Source: Amycolatopsis viridis (GTDB lineage Bacteria; Actinomycetota; Actinomycetes; Mycobacteriales; Pseudonocardiaceae). Taken from it: DNA of 64,000 nucleotides. This document shows, piece by piece, positions 35,061 through 44,046 of this stretch; position 1 is the first letter of the stretch, and each line of letters starts with the position of its first letter. Made by a program: the position numbers and the translations under genes. Where the stretch lies: assembly GCF_011758765.1 (NCBI RefSeq), contig NZ_JAANOU010000001.1, positions 3,658,001-3,722,000 of the forward strand, in the 5' to 3' direction. A model generated the notes under the pieces. That model had not been told where the DNA came from and searched no databases. It saw only the letters and a program-made list of their open reading frames with translations.

Positions 35061-35654
35061 ATGCCGACCGGGGTGCACATCCGCGACGTGCGCAAGCAGC
35101 TGTTCGACGCCGCCGGGCGCGTCCTGCTCCGGGACGGTGCGAGCGCGCTGACCAGCCGTGCGGTGACCGCGGAAGCCGGTGTCGCCAAGGGGGTGCTGCA
35201 CCGGCACTTCACCGACTTCGACGCCTTCCTCGCCGAACTCGCCGGAGCCCGGATCGCCCGGATCGAGGACCAGGCCGCGGCCCTGCGCGCGGCGGCCGGG
35301 ACCGGGACCGTGGCCGGCCACGTCACCCGGGCGCTGACCGAGCTGTTCGACCCGGTCGCCGTGGCGCTGACCCGGCTGGTCCTGTTCCGCGACGAGCTGC
35401 GCACGCGGCTGCGCCGCGGACGTCCGCACGGCATCCCGATCCTGACCGAGGGCACCGCGATGCTCGCCGCGTACCTCACCGCGGAATGCGAGCTGGGCCG
35501 GGTCGCGGCCGACACCGACGCCGGTTCGCTCGCGCCGGCCCTGATCGGCGCCGGGCACCTGCTGTTCACCGATCCGCGACCGCCGGAACCGGCCGACGTC
35601 GCCCGCGTCGTGGAGTCCGTCCTCGCCGACGTGCTCCAGCGGCGCCTGCTCTGA
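35061..35654 (+). CDS. TetR-family transcriptional regulator
   Basis: A 197-residue repressor with the N-terminal helix-turn-helix (LTSRAVTAEAGVAKGVLHRHFTDFDAFLAEL, about residues 31-61) and a C-terminal ligand-binding helical domain. It lies divergent from the methyltransferase gene across 72 bp containing two identical palindromes, so it likely represses both. ATG 35061 is chosen with GAGGA upstream. Its stop codon and that of the following convergent gene sit inside the palindrome CTGACCGGTCAG. Confidence 0.9.
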   Translation: MPTGVHIRDVRKQLFDAAGRVLLRDGASALTSRAVTAEAGVAKGVLHRHFTDFDAFLAELAGARIARIEDQAAALRAAAGTGTVAGHVTRALTELFDPVAVALTRLVLFRDELRTRLRRGRPHGIPILTEGTAMLAAYLTAECELGRVAADTDAGSLAPALIGAGHLLFTDPRPPEPADVARVVESVLADVLQRRLL

Positions 35655-35658
35655 CCGG

Positions 35659-36807
35659 TCAGCGGCCCAGCCGCCGCACCGCGACACCCGCGCCGAGGAT
35701 CAGCACCAGCACGACCATCGACCAGCGGCGCTTCTCCTCCGTCTGTTCCCGGGGGGACACCTGGTCCGCGGTCTTCTTCGCGGTCACCGGGCGATGGGGT
35801 GCGGTGGCGGGCGGCGGGAGCGGCGGCGGGGGCACCGGCCGCGGGGACGGGTTCGGCGCCCGGGGCGGCGGGACCGGAGCGGGTGCGGCTGCCGGCACCG
35901 GGGGCGGCGGCGCGGCCGGTGGAGGTGCGACGGGCAGCGGAACCGGCGGCGGTGGCGACGGCACCGACGACGGTGGTAGCGGCGCTGGCGGCGGTGGTGG
36001 TGGCGGCGCGGGCGGGTCCGGGTCGCGCAGGCAGCCGGCTGCGTCCGATCCGGACAGTGGCGGCCCCGAGGACACGGGCACCACCGTCCCGTCCCGGGAC
36101 ACCGCGTAGGTGCGGCTGCGGCCCTCGCTGCGGTTCGCCGTGACGTAACCCGTCTCCCCCGCCGACACGACCGAGCCGTACGCGGTGGACGGCGGCAGCA
36201 CCGGCCCGGACACCGGGTGCGTGAATCCCGACCCCGGGTCGATCCGCACGATCCGGCCGCGGAACGGCCACGTGCTCGTCACCCCGTACAGCGCATCCCC
36301 GGCGAAGTCGAAGTCGTCGATGCCGGACGCGAACGGTGCCGGCCACAGCTCGACGCGCCGCACCACACCCAGAAAACCGGGGCTGCCCGGGTCCGCGTCG
36401 ATCAGGTACAGGTCGTCGCCCCGCTGCACGTACCACCGGTTGCCGGATACCGCGCCGGCGGTGGCGTGGTCGAGCGGCCTGCGGTCGCCGGTGCGGACCG
36501 GGCCGAGCCGGGTCAGCCCGCCGTCCCGGCCGACGACCACCGCGGTGCCCTCCCGGGTGAGCCCGTAGACCCGGTCCTGACCGCGCGCGTAGCCGAGCGC
36601 GTTGAGCTGCACCTCGAGCACCGACCGGCGCTCCACCGTTCCGGCCGGGAGACGCACCAGCTCCACTGTGGACGGACCAGACAGGGTGTCGTCGGTGACG
36701 CGCAGGACGGTGCACGCCGCGGGAGCCGCCACGGCCGGAGCGACCGGCACGGACCCGACCAGGACGGCCGCGGCCGCGAGGACCCGGGCGAGCCGACCCC
36801 TGGTCAC
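35659..36807 (-). CDS. Exported, membrane-anchored proline-rich protein
   Basis: A 382-residue surface protein. A signal peptide (LARVLAAAAVLVGSVPVAPAVAA) precedes a beta-propeller-like domain of about 240 residues with repeated Gly/Asp turns (TREGTAVVVGRDGGLTRLGP, GDDLYLIDADPGSPG). Then comes a long spacer of prolines with Ala, Val and Ser (about 75 residues) that should span the wall, and finally one helix (WSMVVLVLILGAGVAV) with a basic tail. There is no LPxTG motif. GTG 36807 overlaps the stop of the DUF4239 gene, so the two are translationally coupled. Function unknown. Confidence 0.8.
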   Translation of the reverse strand: MTRGRLARVLAAAAVLVGSVPVAPAVAAPAACTVLRVTDDTLSGPSTVELVRLPAGTVERRSVLEVQLNALGYARGQDRVYGLTREGTAVVVGRDGGLTRLGPVRTGDRRPLDHATAGAVSGNRWYVQRGDDLYLIDADPGSPGFLGVVRRVELWPAPFASGIDDFDFAGDALYGVTSTWPFRGRIVRIDPGSGFTHPVSGPVLPPSTAYGSVVSAGETGYVTANRSEGRSRTYAVSRDGTVVPVSSGPPLSGSDAAGCLRDPDPPAPPPPPPPAPLPPSSVPSPPPPVPLPVAPPPAAPPPPVPAAAPAPVPPPRAPNPSPRPVPPPPLPPPATAPHRPVTAKKTADQVSPREQTEEKRRWSMVVLVLILGAGVAVRRLGR

Positions 36808-37571
36808 CGCAGCCGCTCGATCGCCTGGCTGAACGCGTCCGGCCCCACTTTCGACCCGCCCGCGAACGGGTTCTGCATCTGGAAGATCGCGAACAGCAAC
36901 AGGGTCGTGGCGGCCGCCAGGGTGGACACGATCACGACGTGCGTCAGCGACTTGGTGCCGCCGAAGAGGTTGGGCAGCAGCACGAAGACGACGCTGCCAC
37001 CGATCAGCACGAACCACACCACCCGGCCGACGTTGTTGTCCTGCACGGCGTTGAGCCGGGCCTGCCGTTCCTTGAACACGTCCAGCAGGGAGCCGGCCAC
37101 CTCGGTCTTGCGGTTGCTCAGCCAGTCGTCGTCGCCGGGCACCTCCGCGCCGTCGGCGAGGGCGCGCATCCGGTCGAGCTCGCTCCAGCCGTCCTGGGGA
37201 ACCGGGCCGCCGTCGCGCATGCGCGGCCACTCCCGGTTCACCACCGTGTCCGCGTAGTCCACCGCCAGGTGCCGGATCTCGGTGCGGGCGGGCTCGGGCA
37301 GGGCGTCGGCCGCCCAGGAGGCCGCCACCAGGCTCCGCGCCTCCTCGTAGGACCCGTCGCGCACCGTGCTCGCGGCGTCGAACAGGGAGATCAGCACGAA
37401 CGCGACCACCGCGGCGTGCAGCCCGCCGACGATCGTGAACGCCTGGCCGGCGGCGTCGTTGTTGTCCGGTCTGCCCTCGTCCAGCCCGTACCGGCGGACG
37501 AGGTAGGCGACGGCGGCGCCGAGCACCACGGCCCCCATCACCCACAGCGAACCGGCCACGTAGACATTCAT
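36804..37571 (-). CDS. DUF4239 (bestrophin-like) membrane protein
   Basis: A 255-residue protein with an N-terminal pair of helices (YVAGSLWVMGAVVLGAAVAYLV and AFTIVGGLHAAVVAFVLISLFDA) and a C-terminal pair (VVWFVLIGGSVVFVLLPNLFGG and VVIVSTLAAATTLLLFAIFQM), with a helical cytoplasmic domain between. The segment GQAFTIVGGLHAAVVAFVL and the RxxEAxxLxxxxW-like EEARSLVAASWAAD fit DUF4239. Role unknown; ion channel activity is only a fold-based idea. It is coupled to the proline-rich surface protein. Confidence 0.8.
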   Translation of the reverse strand: MNVYVAGSLWVMGAVVLGAAVAYLVRRYGLDEGRPDNNDAAGQAFTIVGGLHAAVVAFVLISLFDAASTVRDGSYEEARSLVAASWAADALPEPARTEIRHLAVDYADTVVNREWPRMRDGGPVPQDGWSELDRMRALADGAEVPGDDDWLSNRKTEVAGSLLDVFKERQARLNAVQDNNVGRVVWFVLIGGSVVFVLLPNLFGGTKSLTHVVIVSTLAAATTLLLFAIFQMQNPFAGGSKVGPDAFSQAIERLR

Positions 37572-38155
37572 CGCCAGATGCCTCCCCGAACGGGAATGGA
37601 ACGTGCCCACGCTAGGCGCCGGCCGATCGGGGCGGCAAGATCGGTTCCGTTCTTTCCACCCGACGGAATACCGCGCATTCTTTCCGGTCACCGGGTCGGA
37701 GCAGCTGGGCGCCGATTCCCCCGTTGAAATGCCCTGTTGTCGCGGGGACAACACGCGGGCGGACGCTGTGCTGGACCGTCCGGGCGAGGATCGGCTACCG
37801 GTCGTCACCCGGCCCTCCCGCCGCACGGAACACGTCGTCGCACGAACATTTCCGGCCCGTTCGGAGCAACGGACGCCCGCATCGGACGCGGCGCGCCGAG
37901 CACGGCCCCCGCCGGGGACCGGCCCCACTGGGCGCCCCGGGTGAGCGAACCGCATTCCGCTCTACCCTGAGTTTTCCGGAACCGCCGAACGTGTACGGTC
38001 CGCGCAATTGTTCCGCGGTCCCGGCGCGGGCGAGCGGCTGTACGGTTCCGCCACCCGGTGCTAACGTCGCAACCACCGACGGAAAAGTTCGCACAGTTCG
38101 CCGTATCCCATTCCCAATTCGCGATTCGGCTTTTCGACGATGGGTGGTATTTGCC
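37572..38155. promoter_or_regulatory. 584-bp leader region of the encapsulin operon
   Basis: No gene I can support lies here. The last 90 bp before the first encapsulin gene are less GC-rich (GAAAAGTTCGC, CCCAATTCGCGATTCGGC) than the surrounding DNA and probably contain the operon promoter. No sigma-factor consensus, palindrome or riboswitch was recognised. The length itself suggests room for regulation or for an unrecognised small RNA. Confidence 0.35.
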
Positions 38156-39571
38156 GTGACCGTGACCGATCCCGCCGTGCCCAGCGTGGACGAGGACAGC
38201 CCGCAGCAGAGCCTGAGCACCCGGGCCGCCCGCAACCTGGCGACCACGACCAAGTCCGTCCCCCAGATGCAGGCCATCACGTCCCGGTGGCTACCGCGCC
38301 TGCTGCCGTGGGTGGAGGCGTCCGGCGGTGCCTATCGCGTCAACCGCCGGCTGTCCTACGCCGTCGGCGACGGCCGCGTGACCTTCGTGACCACCGCGGA
38401 CCGCGTCGAGGTGATCCCCGCCGAGCTGGCCGAACTGCCGATCCTGCGCGGCTTCGACGACCACGACGTGCTCGCCGCGCTCGCCGGCCGGTTCGAGCAG
38501 CGCGACTACGAGCCCGGCGAGGTGATCGTGGAGTTCGGCAGCTCCTCGGACCAGGCGTTCCTCATCGCGCACGGCAAGGTCGGCAAGGTCGGTCCCGGCG
38601 AGTACGGGGACTTCACCAACCTCGGCGTGCTCGCCAACGGGGACCACTTCGGCGACGAGTCCCTTGTGGACGGCCAGAGCATCTGGGAGTACACCGTCAG
38701 GGCGGTTACCCATTGCACTGTGCTGGTGCTCGAACAACGCGGGTTCGACGAGCTGCTGGAGCAGTCCGCGGCGCTGCGCGAGCAGATCGAGGCGTACCGC
38801 GCCCGCCGGCTGGCCGCGGGCAACGAGCACGGTGAGGCGGAGATCGAGCTGGCCTCCGGCCACACCGGCGAACCGGAACTGCCCGCCACGTTCGTCGACT
38901 ACGAGCTCTCCCCGCGCGAGTACGAACTCAGCGTCGCCCAGACCGTCCTGCGCGTGCACACCCGCGTCGCCGACCTCTACAACAAGCCGATGAACCAGAC
39001 CGAGCAGCAGCTGCGGCTGACCATCGAGGCGCTGCGCGAACGTCAGGAGTCCGAACTCCTCAACAACGCAGAATTCGGGCTGCTGCACAACGCCGACGTC
39101 AAGCAGCGCCTGCACACCCGCACCGGCCCGCCCACCCCGGACGACCTGGACGAGCTGCTCGCCGCGGTGTGGAAGGAACCGGCGTTCTTCCTGGCCCACC
39201 CGCAGGCGATCGCCGCGTTCGGCCGGGAGTGCAACAGCCGCGGAATCTACCCGGCCGGTACCGAGTTCCACGGACACCACGTGCCGTCCTGGCGCGGCGT
39301 GCCGATCCTGCCGTCCAACAAGATCCCGGTGTCGCCGACGCGGACCAGTTCGATCCTGCTGATGCGGGTCGGCGAGCAGAACCAGGGCGTGATCGGCCTG
39401 CACCAGACCGGCCTGCCGGACGAGGTCGAGCCCGGCCTGTCGGTGCGGTTCATGAGCATCGACGACAAGGCGATCATCTCCTACCTGGTGTCGGCGTACT
39501 TCTCCGCGGCCGTGCTGGTGCCCGACGCGCTGGCGGTGCTGGAGCACGTCGAGATCGGCCGCGAGGGCTGA
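38156..39571 (+). CDS. Family 2B encapsulin shell protein A
   Basis: A 471-residue nanocompartment shell protein. Family 2B encapsulins assemble HK97-like cages in which each subunit carries an inserted cyclic-nucleotide-binding-like domain. Residues 1-90 are the N-terminal arm ([30 protein letters not shown]), about 90-205 the cNMP-like domain ([40 protein letters not shown]), and from about 228 on the HK97-type core beginning with [29 protein letters not shown]. The phosphate-binding cassette (about 162-187) has WEY where classical cNMP binders have the Arg. GTG 38156 is used; GTG 38162 is alternative. A second shell gene follows 38 bp later. Confidence 0.93.
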   Translation: MTVTDPAVPSVDEDSPQQSLSTRAARNLATTTKSVPQMQAITSRWLPRLLPWVEASGGAYRVNRRLSYAVGDGRVTFVTTADRVEVIPAELAELPILRGFDDHDVLAALAGRFEQRDYEPGEVIVEFGSSSDQAFLIAHGKVGKVGPGEYGDFTNLGVLANGDHFGDESLVDGQSIWEYTVRAVTHCTVLVLEQRGFDELLEQSAALREQIEAYRARRLAAGNEHGEAEIELASGHTGEPELPATFVDYELSPREYELSVAQTVLRVHTRVADLYNKPMNQTEQQLRLTIEALRERQESELLNNAEFGLLHNADVKQRLHTRTGPPTPDDLDELLAAVWKEPAFFLAHPQAIAAFGRECNSRGIYPAGTEFHGHHVPSWRGVPILPSNKIPVSPTRTSSILLMRVGEQNQGVIGLHQTGLPDEVEPGLSVRFMSIDDKAIISYLVSAYFSAAVLVPDALAVLEHVEIGREG

Positions 39572-39609
39572 CGCGGAGCCCGGAACAGCGACACGAGGGG
39601 GTGGGCGCC

Positions 39610-41007
39610 TTGACCGCGACCCGGCACACGTTCCAGCACACCGGGACCCGGCTGAGCCTGGGCACGGCGGCGGCCCGCAAGCTCGCCAGCACCACCAAGT
39701 CGGTGCCGCAGAACCAGGCGGTCACCAGCCGCTGGCTGCTGAGCCTGCTGCCGTGGGAGGAGACCGAAGCCGGCACCTACCGGGTCAACCGGCGGCTCAC
39801 CCACGCCACCGGGCGGGGCCGGGTCGCCTGCGTCGCCGAGGCGGGCCGGATCCGGGTGGTGCCGGCCAGCCTCACCGAACTACCGCTGTTCCACGGGTTC
39901 GGCGACCCGGTGGTGCTGACCGCGATCGCCGATCGCCTGGTGCAGCGCGAGTACCGCGCCGGGGAGGTGATCGTGACGGCGGGCGCACCGGCCGCCGAGG
40001 CGCTGATCGTCGGACACGGCAAGGTGCGCCGGATCGGCCGGGGCGAGTACGGCGACCAGGTGAGTCTCGGGGTGCTCGCCGACGGCGACTTCCTCGGGCA
40101 GCAGGTGCTCGACGCCGAACCGCGGCCGTGGGAGTACGGCGTCCGGGCGGAGACACCGGTGACGGTCCTCGCGCTGCCGCGTCCGGACATCCTGTCGCTG
40201 ATGAACGCCGCGCCGTCGTTGCGGTCGCATGTGGACGCTCTGCGGCAAGGGGCGCACCGGCCGCGGAACAAGTACGGGGAGACGGCGATCGAGCTGGCCT
40301 CCGGCCACACCGGCGAACCGGAACTGCCCGCCACCTTCGCCGACTACGAACTGTCCCCGCGCGAGTACGAGCTCGGCGCAGCCCAGACCATCCTGCGCGT
40401 GCACACCCGCGTCGCCGACCTCTACAACCAGCCGATGGACCAGACGGAACAACAGCTGCGGGTGACGCTCCAGGCGCTGCGCGAACGGCAGGAAGCCGAA
40501 CTGCTCACCAACCCGGAATTCGGGCTGCTGCACAACGCCGCCCCGGGCCAGCGCCTGCACACCCGCACCGGCCCGCCCACCCCCGACGACCTGGACGAAC
40601 TGCTGGCCCGGCGCCGCAAGACGCAGTTCTTCCTCGCCCACCCGCGGGCCATCGCCGCGTTCGGCCGGCAGTGCGCGGCACGCGGACTCGCGCCGGAAAG
40701 CACCGAAGTGGACGGTCACGTGGTGACCACGTGGCGCGGTGTGCCGATCTTCCCCAGCGACAAGATCCCGCTCTCCCGCACGCAGACGACCTCGATCCTG
40801 GCGATGCGGACCGGGCTGCGCAGTCAGGGCGTGATCGGGCTGCGGCAGACCGGGCTGCCGGACGAGGCCGAGCCCGGCGTGACCGTGCGGTTCATGGGCA
40901 TCGACCACCGCGCGATCGTGAAGTACCTGGTCACCGCGTACTTCTCGGTCGCGGTGCTGGTCCCCGACGCGCTCGGGGTGCTCGAGCACGTGGAGGTGGG
41001 ACGGTGA
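39610..41007 (+). CDS. Family 2B encapsulin shell protein B
   Basis: A 465-residue paralogue of shell protein A with the same order: N-terminal arm ([30 protein letters not shown]), cNMP-like domain, and HK97-type core ([29 protein letters not shown]). The core is very similar to A, while the cNMP-like domain differs much more ([26 protein letters not shown]; cassette [22 protein letters not shown]). Its N-terminus lacks the acidic stretch of A. TTG 39610 is preferred over in-frame GTG 39601 because GAGGGGG at 39595-39601 is 8 bases before it. Both proteins probably co-assemble. It overlaps the prenyl synthase start by GTGA. Confidence 0.92.
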   Translation: MTATRHTFQHTGTRLSLGTAAARKLASTTKSVPQNQAVTSRWLLSLLPWEETEAGTYRVNRRLTHATGRGRVACVAEAGRIRVVPASLTELPLFHGFGDPVVLTAIADRLVQREYRAGEVIVTAGAPAAEALIVGHGKVRRIGRGEYGDQVSLGVLADGDFLGQQVLDAEPRPWEYGVRAETPVTVLALPRPDILSLMNAAPSLRSHVDALRQGAHRPRNKYGETAIELASGHTGEPELPATFADYELSPREYELGAAQTILRVHTRVADLYNQPMDQTEQQLRVTLQALRERQEAELLTNPEFGLLHNAAPGQRLHTRTGPPTPDDLDELLARRRKTQFFLAHPRAIAAFGRQCAARGLAPESTEVDGHVVTTWRGVPIFPSDKIPLSRTQTTSILAMRTGLRSQGVIGLRQTGLPDEAEPGVTVRFMGIDHRAIVKYLVTAYFSVAVLVPDALGVLEHVEVGR

Positions 41008-42047
41008 CCCGCACGGACCCGGCCGGGACCGCGGCGCGTACGGCGGACGAGATCCTCGCGTGGAGCCGCGACCGGGTCGACCCCGCGCTGCGCACGGCCG
41101 TGGCACACCTGCCGGAGTCGATGCGGCCGGCGGCCGCCTACCACTTCGGATGGGCCGACGAGACCGGCGCCCCGCGGGCCGCGGGCAGCGGCAAGGCCGT
41201 CCGCCCCGCGCTGGTGCTGCTGTCCGCGCAGGCCGTCGGTGGGATGCCCGGGGCGGCGCTGCCCGCCGCGGTGGCGGTCGAGCTGCTGCACAACTTCTCA
41301 TTGCTGCACGACGACATCATGGACGGCGACGAGACGCGGCGGCACCGACCGACCGCGTGGAAGGTGTTCGGGGCGGGCACCGCGATCCTCGCCGGGGACA
41401 GCCTGCTGATCGAGGCATGGGACGTGCTCGCGGCGAGCGGACACCCGTCCGCGCGCGAGGCGCTGCGGGTGCTGGGCGCGGCCGCCCAGGACCTCATCGA
41501 GGGCCAGGCCGTGGACCTGGCGTTCGAACGCCGCGAAGAGGTGAGCCTGGCCGAATGCCGCGCCATGGCCGAGGGCAAGACCGGGGCGCTGCTGGGGTGC
41601 GCCTGTGCGCTGGGGGCGTTGCTCGGCGGGGGCGGCCCGGAGCAGGTCGCGCGGCTGCGCCGGTTCGGCGAGGCCGCCGGGCTGGCGTTCCAGCTGGCCG
41701 ACGACCTGCTGGGCATCTGGGGCGATCCGGCGGTCACCGGGAAACCGGTGTTCTCGGACCTGCGGAACCGGAAGAAGTCCCTGCCGGTGGTGGCGGCACT
41801 GACCTCGGGCACGGCGGCCGGTCGGGAGCTGGCGTCGCTCTACGCCCGGCCCGGTGAACTGACCGGCGCAGAACTGGCGCGAGCGGCACGGCTGGTCGAC
41901 GAGGCAGGCGGCCGGACGTGGAGCCGGACGGAGAGCGCAGCGCTGCTCGACCGCGCACGCGGCCACCTGCACGCCGCCGCAGCGGAGCCGCGGGCCGCCG
42001 CCGAGCTGGAGACGCTCGCCACGCTGCTCGCCGACCGCGACCACTGA
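41004..42047 (+). CDS. Polyprenyl diphosphate synthase, probable encapsulin cargo
   Basis: A 347-residue trans-isoprenyl diphosphate synthase that condenses IPP with an allylic diphosphate. The first Asp-rich motif is DDIMD (103-107) after [11 protein letters not shown]; the second is DDLLGIWGD (233-241), in the form seen in actinobacterial encapsulin-associated prenyl synthases rather than a strict DDxx[15 protein letters not shown] carries the Lys/Arg that bind IPP. The N-terminus before the fold is only about 20 residues, so no long disordered targeting tail is visible. GTG 41004 overlaps the shell B stop. Chain length of the product (C10, C15 or C20) cannot be read from the sequence. Confidence 0.92.
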   Translation: MTRTDPAGTAARTADEILAWSRDRVDPALRTAVAHLPESMRPAAAYHFGWADETGAPRAAGSGKAVRPALVLLSAQAVGGMPGAALPAAVAVELLHNFSLLHDDIMDGDETRRHRPTAWKVFGAGTAILAGDSLLIEAWDVLAASGHPSAREALRVLGAAAQDLIEGQAVDLAFERREEVSLAECRAMAEGKTGALLGCACALGALLGGGGPEQVARLRRFGEAAGLAFQLADDLLGIWGDPAVTGKPVFSDLRNRKKSLPVVAALTSGTAAGRELASLYARPGELTGAELARAARLVDEAGGRTWSRTESAALLDRARGHLHAAAAEPRAAAELETLATLLADRDH

Positions 42048-42079
42048 CCCGGTCCCCATCCCTGGAACGGAGCACACCG

Positions 42080-43354
42080 ATGACGTTCACCGCAGCGGAG
42101 AGCATCCTCGCCGCGCACCGTCCGGGCCGGCCCGGCCCGGGCGAGGTGCTGGTCGCCGACGAGGTGCTGTGGCCGGACCGTCCGTCGCTGCGGTGCCCGG
42201 CCGCCGGACTGCTCGACGGCGAGCTGCGGCGCCGGGGGATCACCCCGGCGCGCGGCCACCTCTACACCGACACCGACCACGCCGCCGCGGTCACGCTGCG
42301 GGCCGTGCTGCAGGGCGCAGGCGGACCGGCCGGGCTGGGTGTCGCGGCGACCGGGGAGGTGACCGCCCGGACGGCGGCCGAGGTGAGCGCCGCGATGGCC
42401 GCGGTCCTCGCCGTCGCCGGACCGCCGCGGTCAGTGCTGCTCGCCGCGCCACGCTCGTTCTGCGCGGGCGTGGAACGCGCGATCGAAATCGTCGAACGGC
42501 TTCTCGAGCGCCGCGGCGGGCCGATCTACGTGCGCAGGGAAATCGTGCACAACCGGCACGTCGTCGACGGGCTCCGCGCGCGCGGCGCGGTGTTCGTCGA
42601 CGAGCTGGACGCCGTGCCGCGCGGAGCGACCGTCGTGTTCTCCGCGCACGGGGTCTCCCCCGCGGTCCGCGCCGAGGCGGAGCGGCGCCGGCTCAAGGTC
42701 GTCGACGCCACCTGCCCCCTGGTGACCAAGGTGCACGCCGAAGCCCGCCGCTTCGCCGGGCAGGGCGACACGGTGCTGCTGATCGGGCACGCCGGGCACG
42801 ATGAGGTCGAGGGCACCCTCGGCGAGGCGCCGCGGCGGACGATCCTGGTGGAGTCGGCCGAACAAGCCCGCCGGGTCCGGGTGCCGGACCCGGCCCGGGT
42901 GTCCTACCTGACGCAGACCACGCTGGGTGTGGACGAGACCGCCGAGGTGATCGCCGAGCTGCGCGCCCGCTTCCCCGCGCTGCGCGGCCCGGACACCGGC
43001 GACATCTGCTACGCCACCACCAACCGTCAGGACGCGCTCCGGTCGGTCGCCCGCGACACCGATCTGGTCCTGGTGGTGGGGTCGGCGAACTCGTCGAACT
43101 CGATGCGCCTGGCCGAGCTGGCGCGGCGCTGCGGCACCCCGGCCCACCTGGTCGACGACCCGCGCGGCATCCGGCCGGAGTGGCTGGCCGGCATCGAGCG
43201 GATCGGGCTCACCGCCGGTGCCTCGGCACCGCCGGCCCTGGTCGACGCGGTGATCACCGCGCTCGGCGGGCTGGGGCCGCTCACCGTCGGCGAACGGGAG
43301 ACCACCCGGGAAACGGTCCACTTCACCCTGCCCCCGGCCGTACGCCGACACTAG
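42080..43354 (+). CDS. ispH: 4-Hydroxy-3-methylbut-2-enyl diphosphate reductase (IspH) with N-terminal extension
   Basis: A 424-residue protein; ordinary IspH is about 310. IspH reduces HMBPP to IPP and DMAPP with a [4Fe-4S] cluster, the last step of the MEP pathway. Cluster cysteines are Cys128 (SFCAGVERA), Cys212 ([11 protein letters not shown]) and Cys310 (GDICYATTN); [27 protein letters not shown] and [10 protein letters not shown] are the substrate-site motifs, all intact. The extra 116 N-terminal residues ([45 protein letters not shown]) look folded, not disordered, and I do not recognise them. It is 32 bp after the prenyl synthase, which would use its products directly. Confidence 0.93.
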   Translation: MTFTAAESILAAHRPGRPGPGEVLVADEVLWPDRPSLRCPAAGLLDGELRRRGITPARGHLYTDTDHAAAVTLRAVLQGAGGPAGLGVAATGEVTARTAAEVSAAMAAVLAVAGPPRSVLLAAPRSFCAGVERAIEIVERLLERRGGPIYVRREIVHNRHVVDGLRARGAVFVDELDAVPRGATVVFSAHGVSPAVRAEAERRRLKVVDATCPLVTKVHAEARRFAGQGDTVLLIGHAGHDEVEGTLGEAPRRTILVESAEQARRVRVPDPARVSYLTQTTLGVDETAEVIAELRARFPALRGPDTGDICYATTNRQDALRSVARDTDLVLVVGSANSSNSMRLAELARRCGTPAHLVDDPRGIRPEWLAGIERIGLTAGASAPPALVDAVITALGGLGPLTVGERETTRETVHFTLPPAVRRH

Positions 43355-43365
43355 CGTGCCCACCG

Positions 43366-43688
43366 CTCCAGGCAGCCTGTTGGCCGCTCCGGGCCGCGTG
43401 TTCACCGTTCCGGGCCACGTGTTGGCCGCTCCGGGCGACGTGTTCACCGCCCCGGGCGACGTGTTGGCCGCTCCGGGCCGCGTGTTGGCCGCTCCGGGCC
43501 GCGTGTTGGCCGCTCCGGGCGACGTGTTGGCCGTCCCCGGCGACGTGTTGACTGCTCCGGGCAGCGTGTTCACCGCTCCGGGCGACGTGTTCACCGCTCC
43601 GGGCAGCGTGTTCACCGCTCCGGGCAGCGTGTTGGCCGTCCGGGTACGTGTTGGCCGCTCCGGGCCACGTGTTGGCCGCTCCGGGCGT
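43366..43688 (+). repeat. 21-bp tandem repeat array, locus 2 left arm (15 units)
   Basis: Fifteen units, with GTGTT at 43398, 43419 and every 21 bp to 43629, then 43648 (a 2-bp deletion) and 43669; a degenerate unit begins at 43377. The plus-strand unit is approximately GTGTTSRCCGCTCCGGGCSRC. It starts 12 bp after the ispH stop. It is the reverse complement of the family in locus 1 (7804-8084) and of the right arm at 43837-44020. Confidence 0.93.
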
Positions 43689-43836
43689 AGCGGACTCGCA
43701 CCGCACGTCGCGCCTGGCCTGTGAGCTCGGCTGTAGAGCGTCCAGCAAGACAAGTTGGGCGAACACGAGCGTGTGGGGCCCGGATCGTGCGCGCCGGGGA
43801 GAGGCCAGCTCACCGCCCGGCGGACCCGCCGCCCCG

Positions 43837-44020
43837 ACCGCCCAACACGCCGCCGGGAGTGGCGAACACGGTGCCCGGACGGGCCAACACGCTGTCCGGA
43901 GCGGCGAACACCCTGCCCGGAGCAGCAAACACGGTGCCGGGAGTGGCGAACACGGTGCCGGGAGTGGCGAACACGGTGCCGGGAGTGGCGAACACGATGC
44001 CCGGACGGGCGAACACGCTG
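43837..44020 (-). repeat. 21-bp tandem repeat array, locus 2 right arm (9 units, inverted)
   Basis: Nine units in the opposite orientation, AACAC at 43844, 43865 and every 21 bp to 44012. With the left arm they form inverted arrays separated by about 150 bp (43689-43836) of unique sequence in which I see no gene. RNA or single-stranded DNA through this region could pair extensively with itself. Confidence 0.92.
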
Positions 44021-44021
44021 T

Positions 44022-44043
44022 GGGTGGGGTGGGGTGGGGTGGG
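44022..44043 (+). other. G-quadruplex-like sequence at the end of repeat locus 2
   Basis: Guanine runs at 44022-44024, 44026-44029, 44031-44034, 44036-44039 and 44041-44043 are all separated by a single T, a textbook strong quadruplex pattern. It ends 3 bp before the stop codon of the minus-strand 58-residue ORF (44047), mirroring the position of the G-rich element at 8069-8104. Confidence 0.75.
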
Positions 44044-44046
44044 CGT

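Noticed and set aside
43366-44020. CRISPR array
   Set aside because: Units are contiguous 21-bp repeats without spacers, and no cas genes are in the window.
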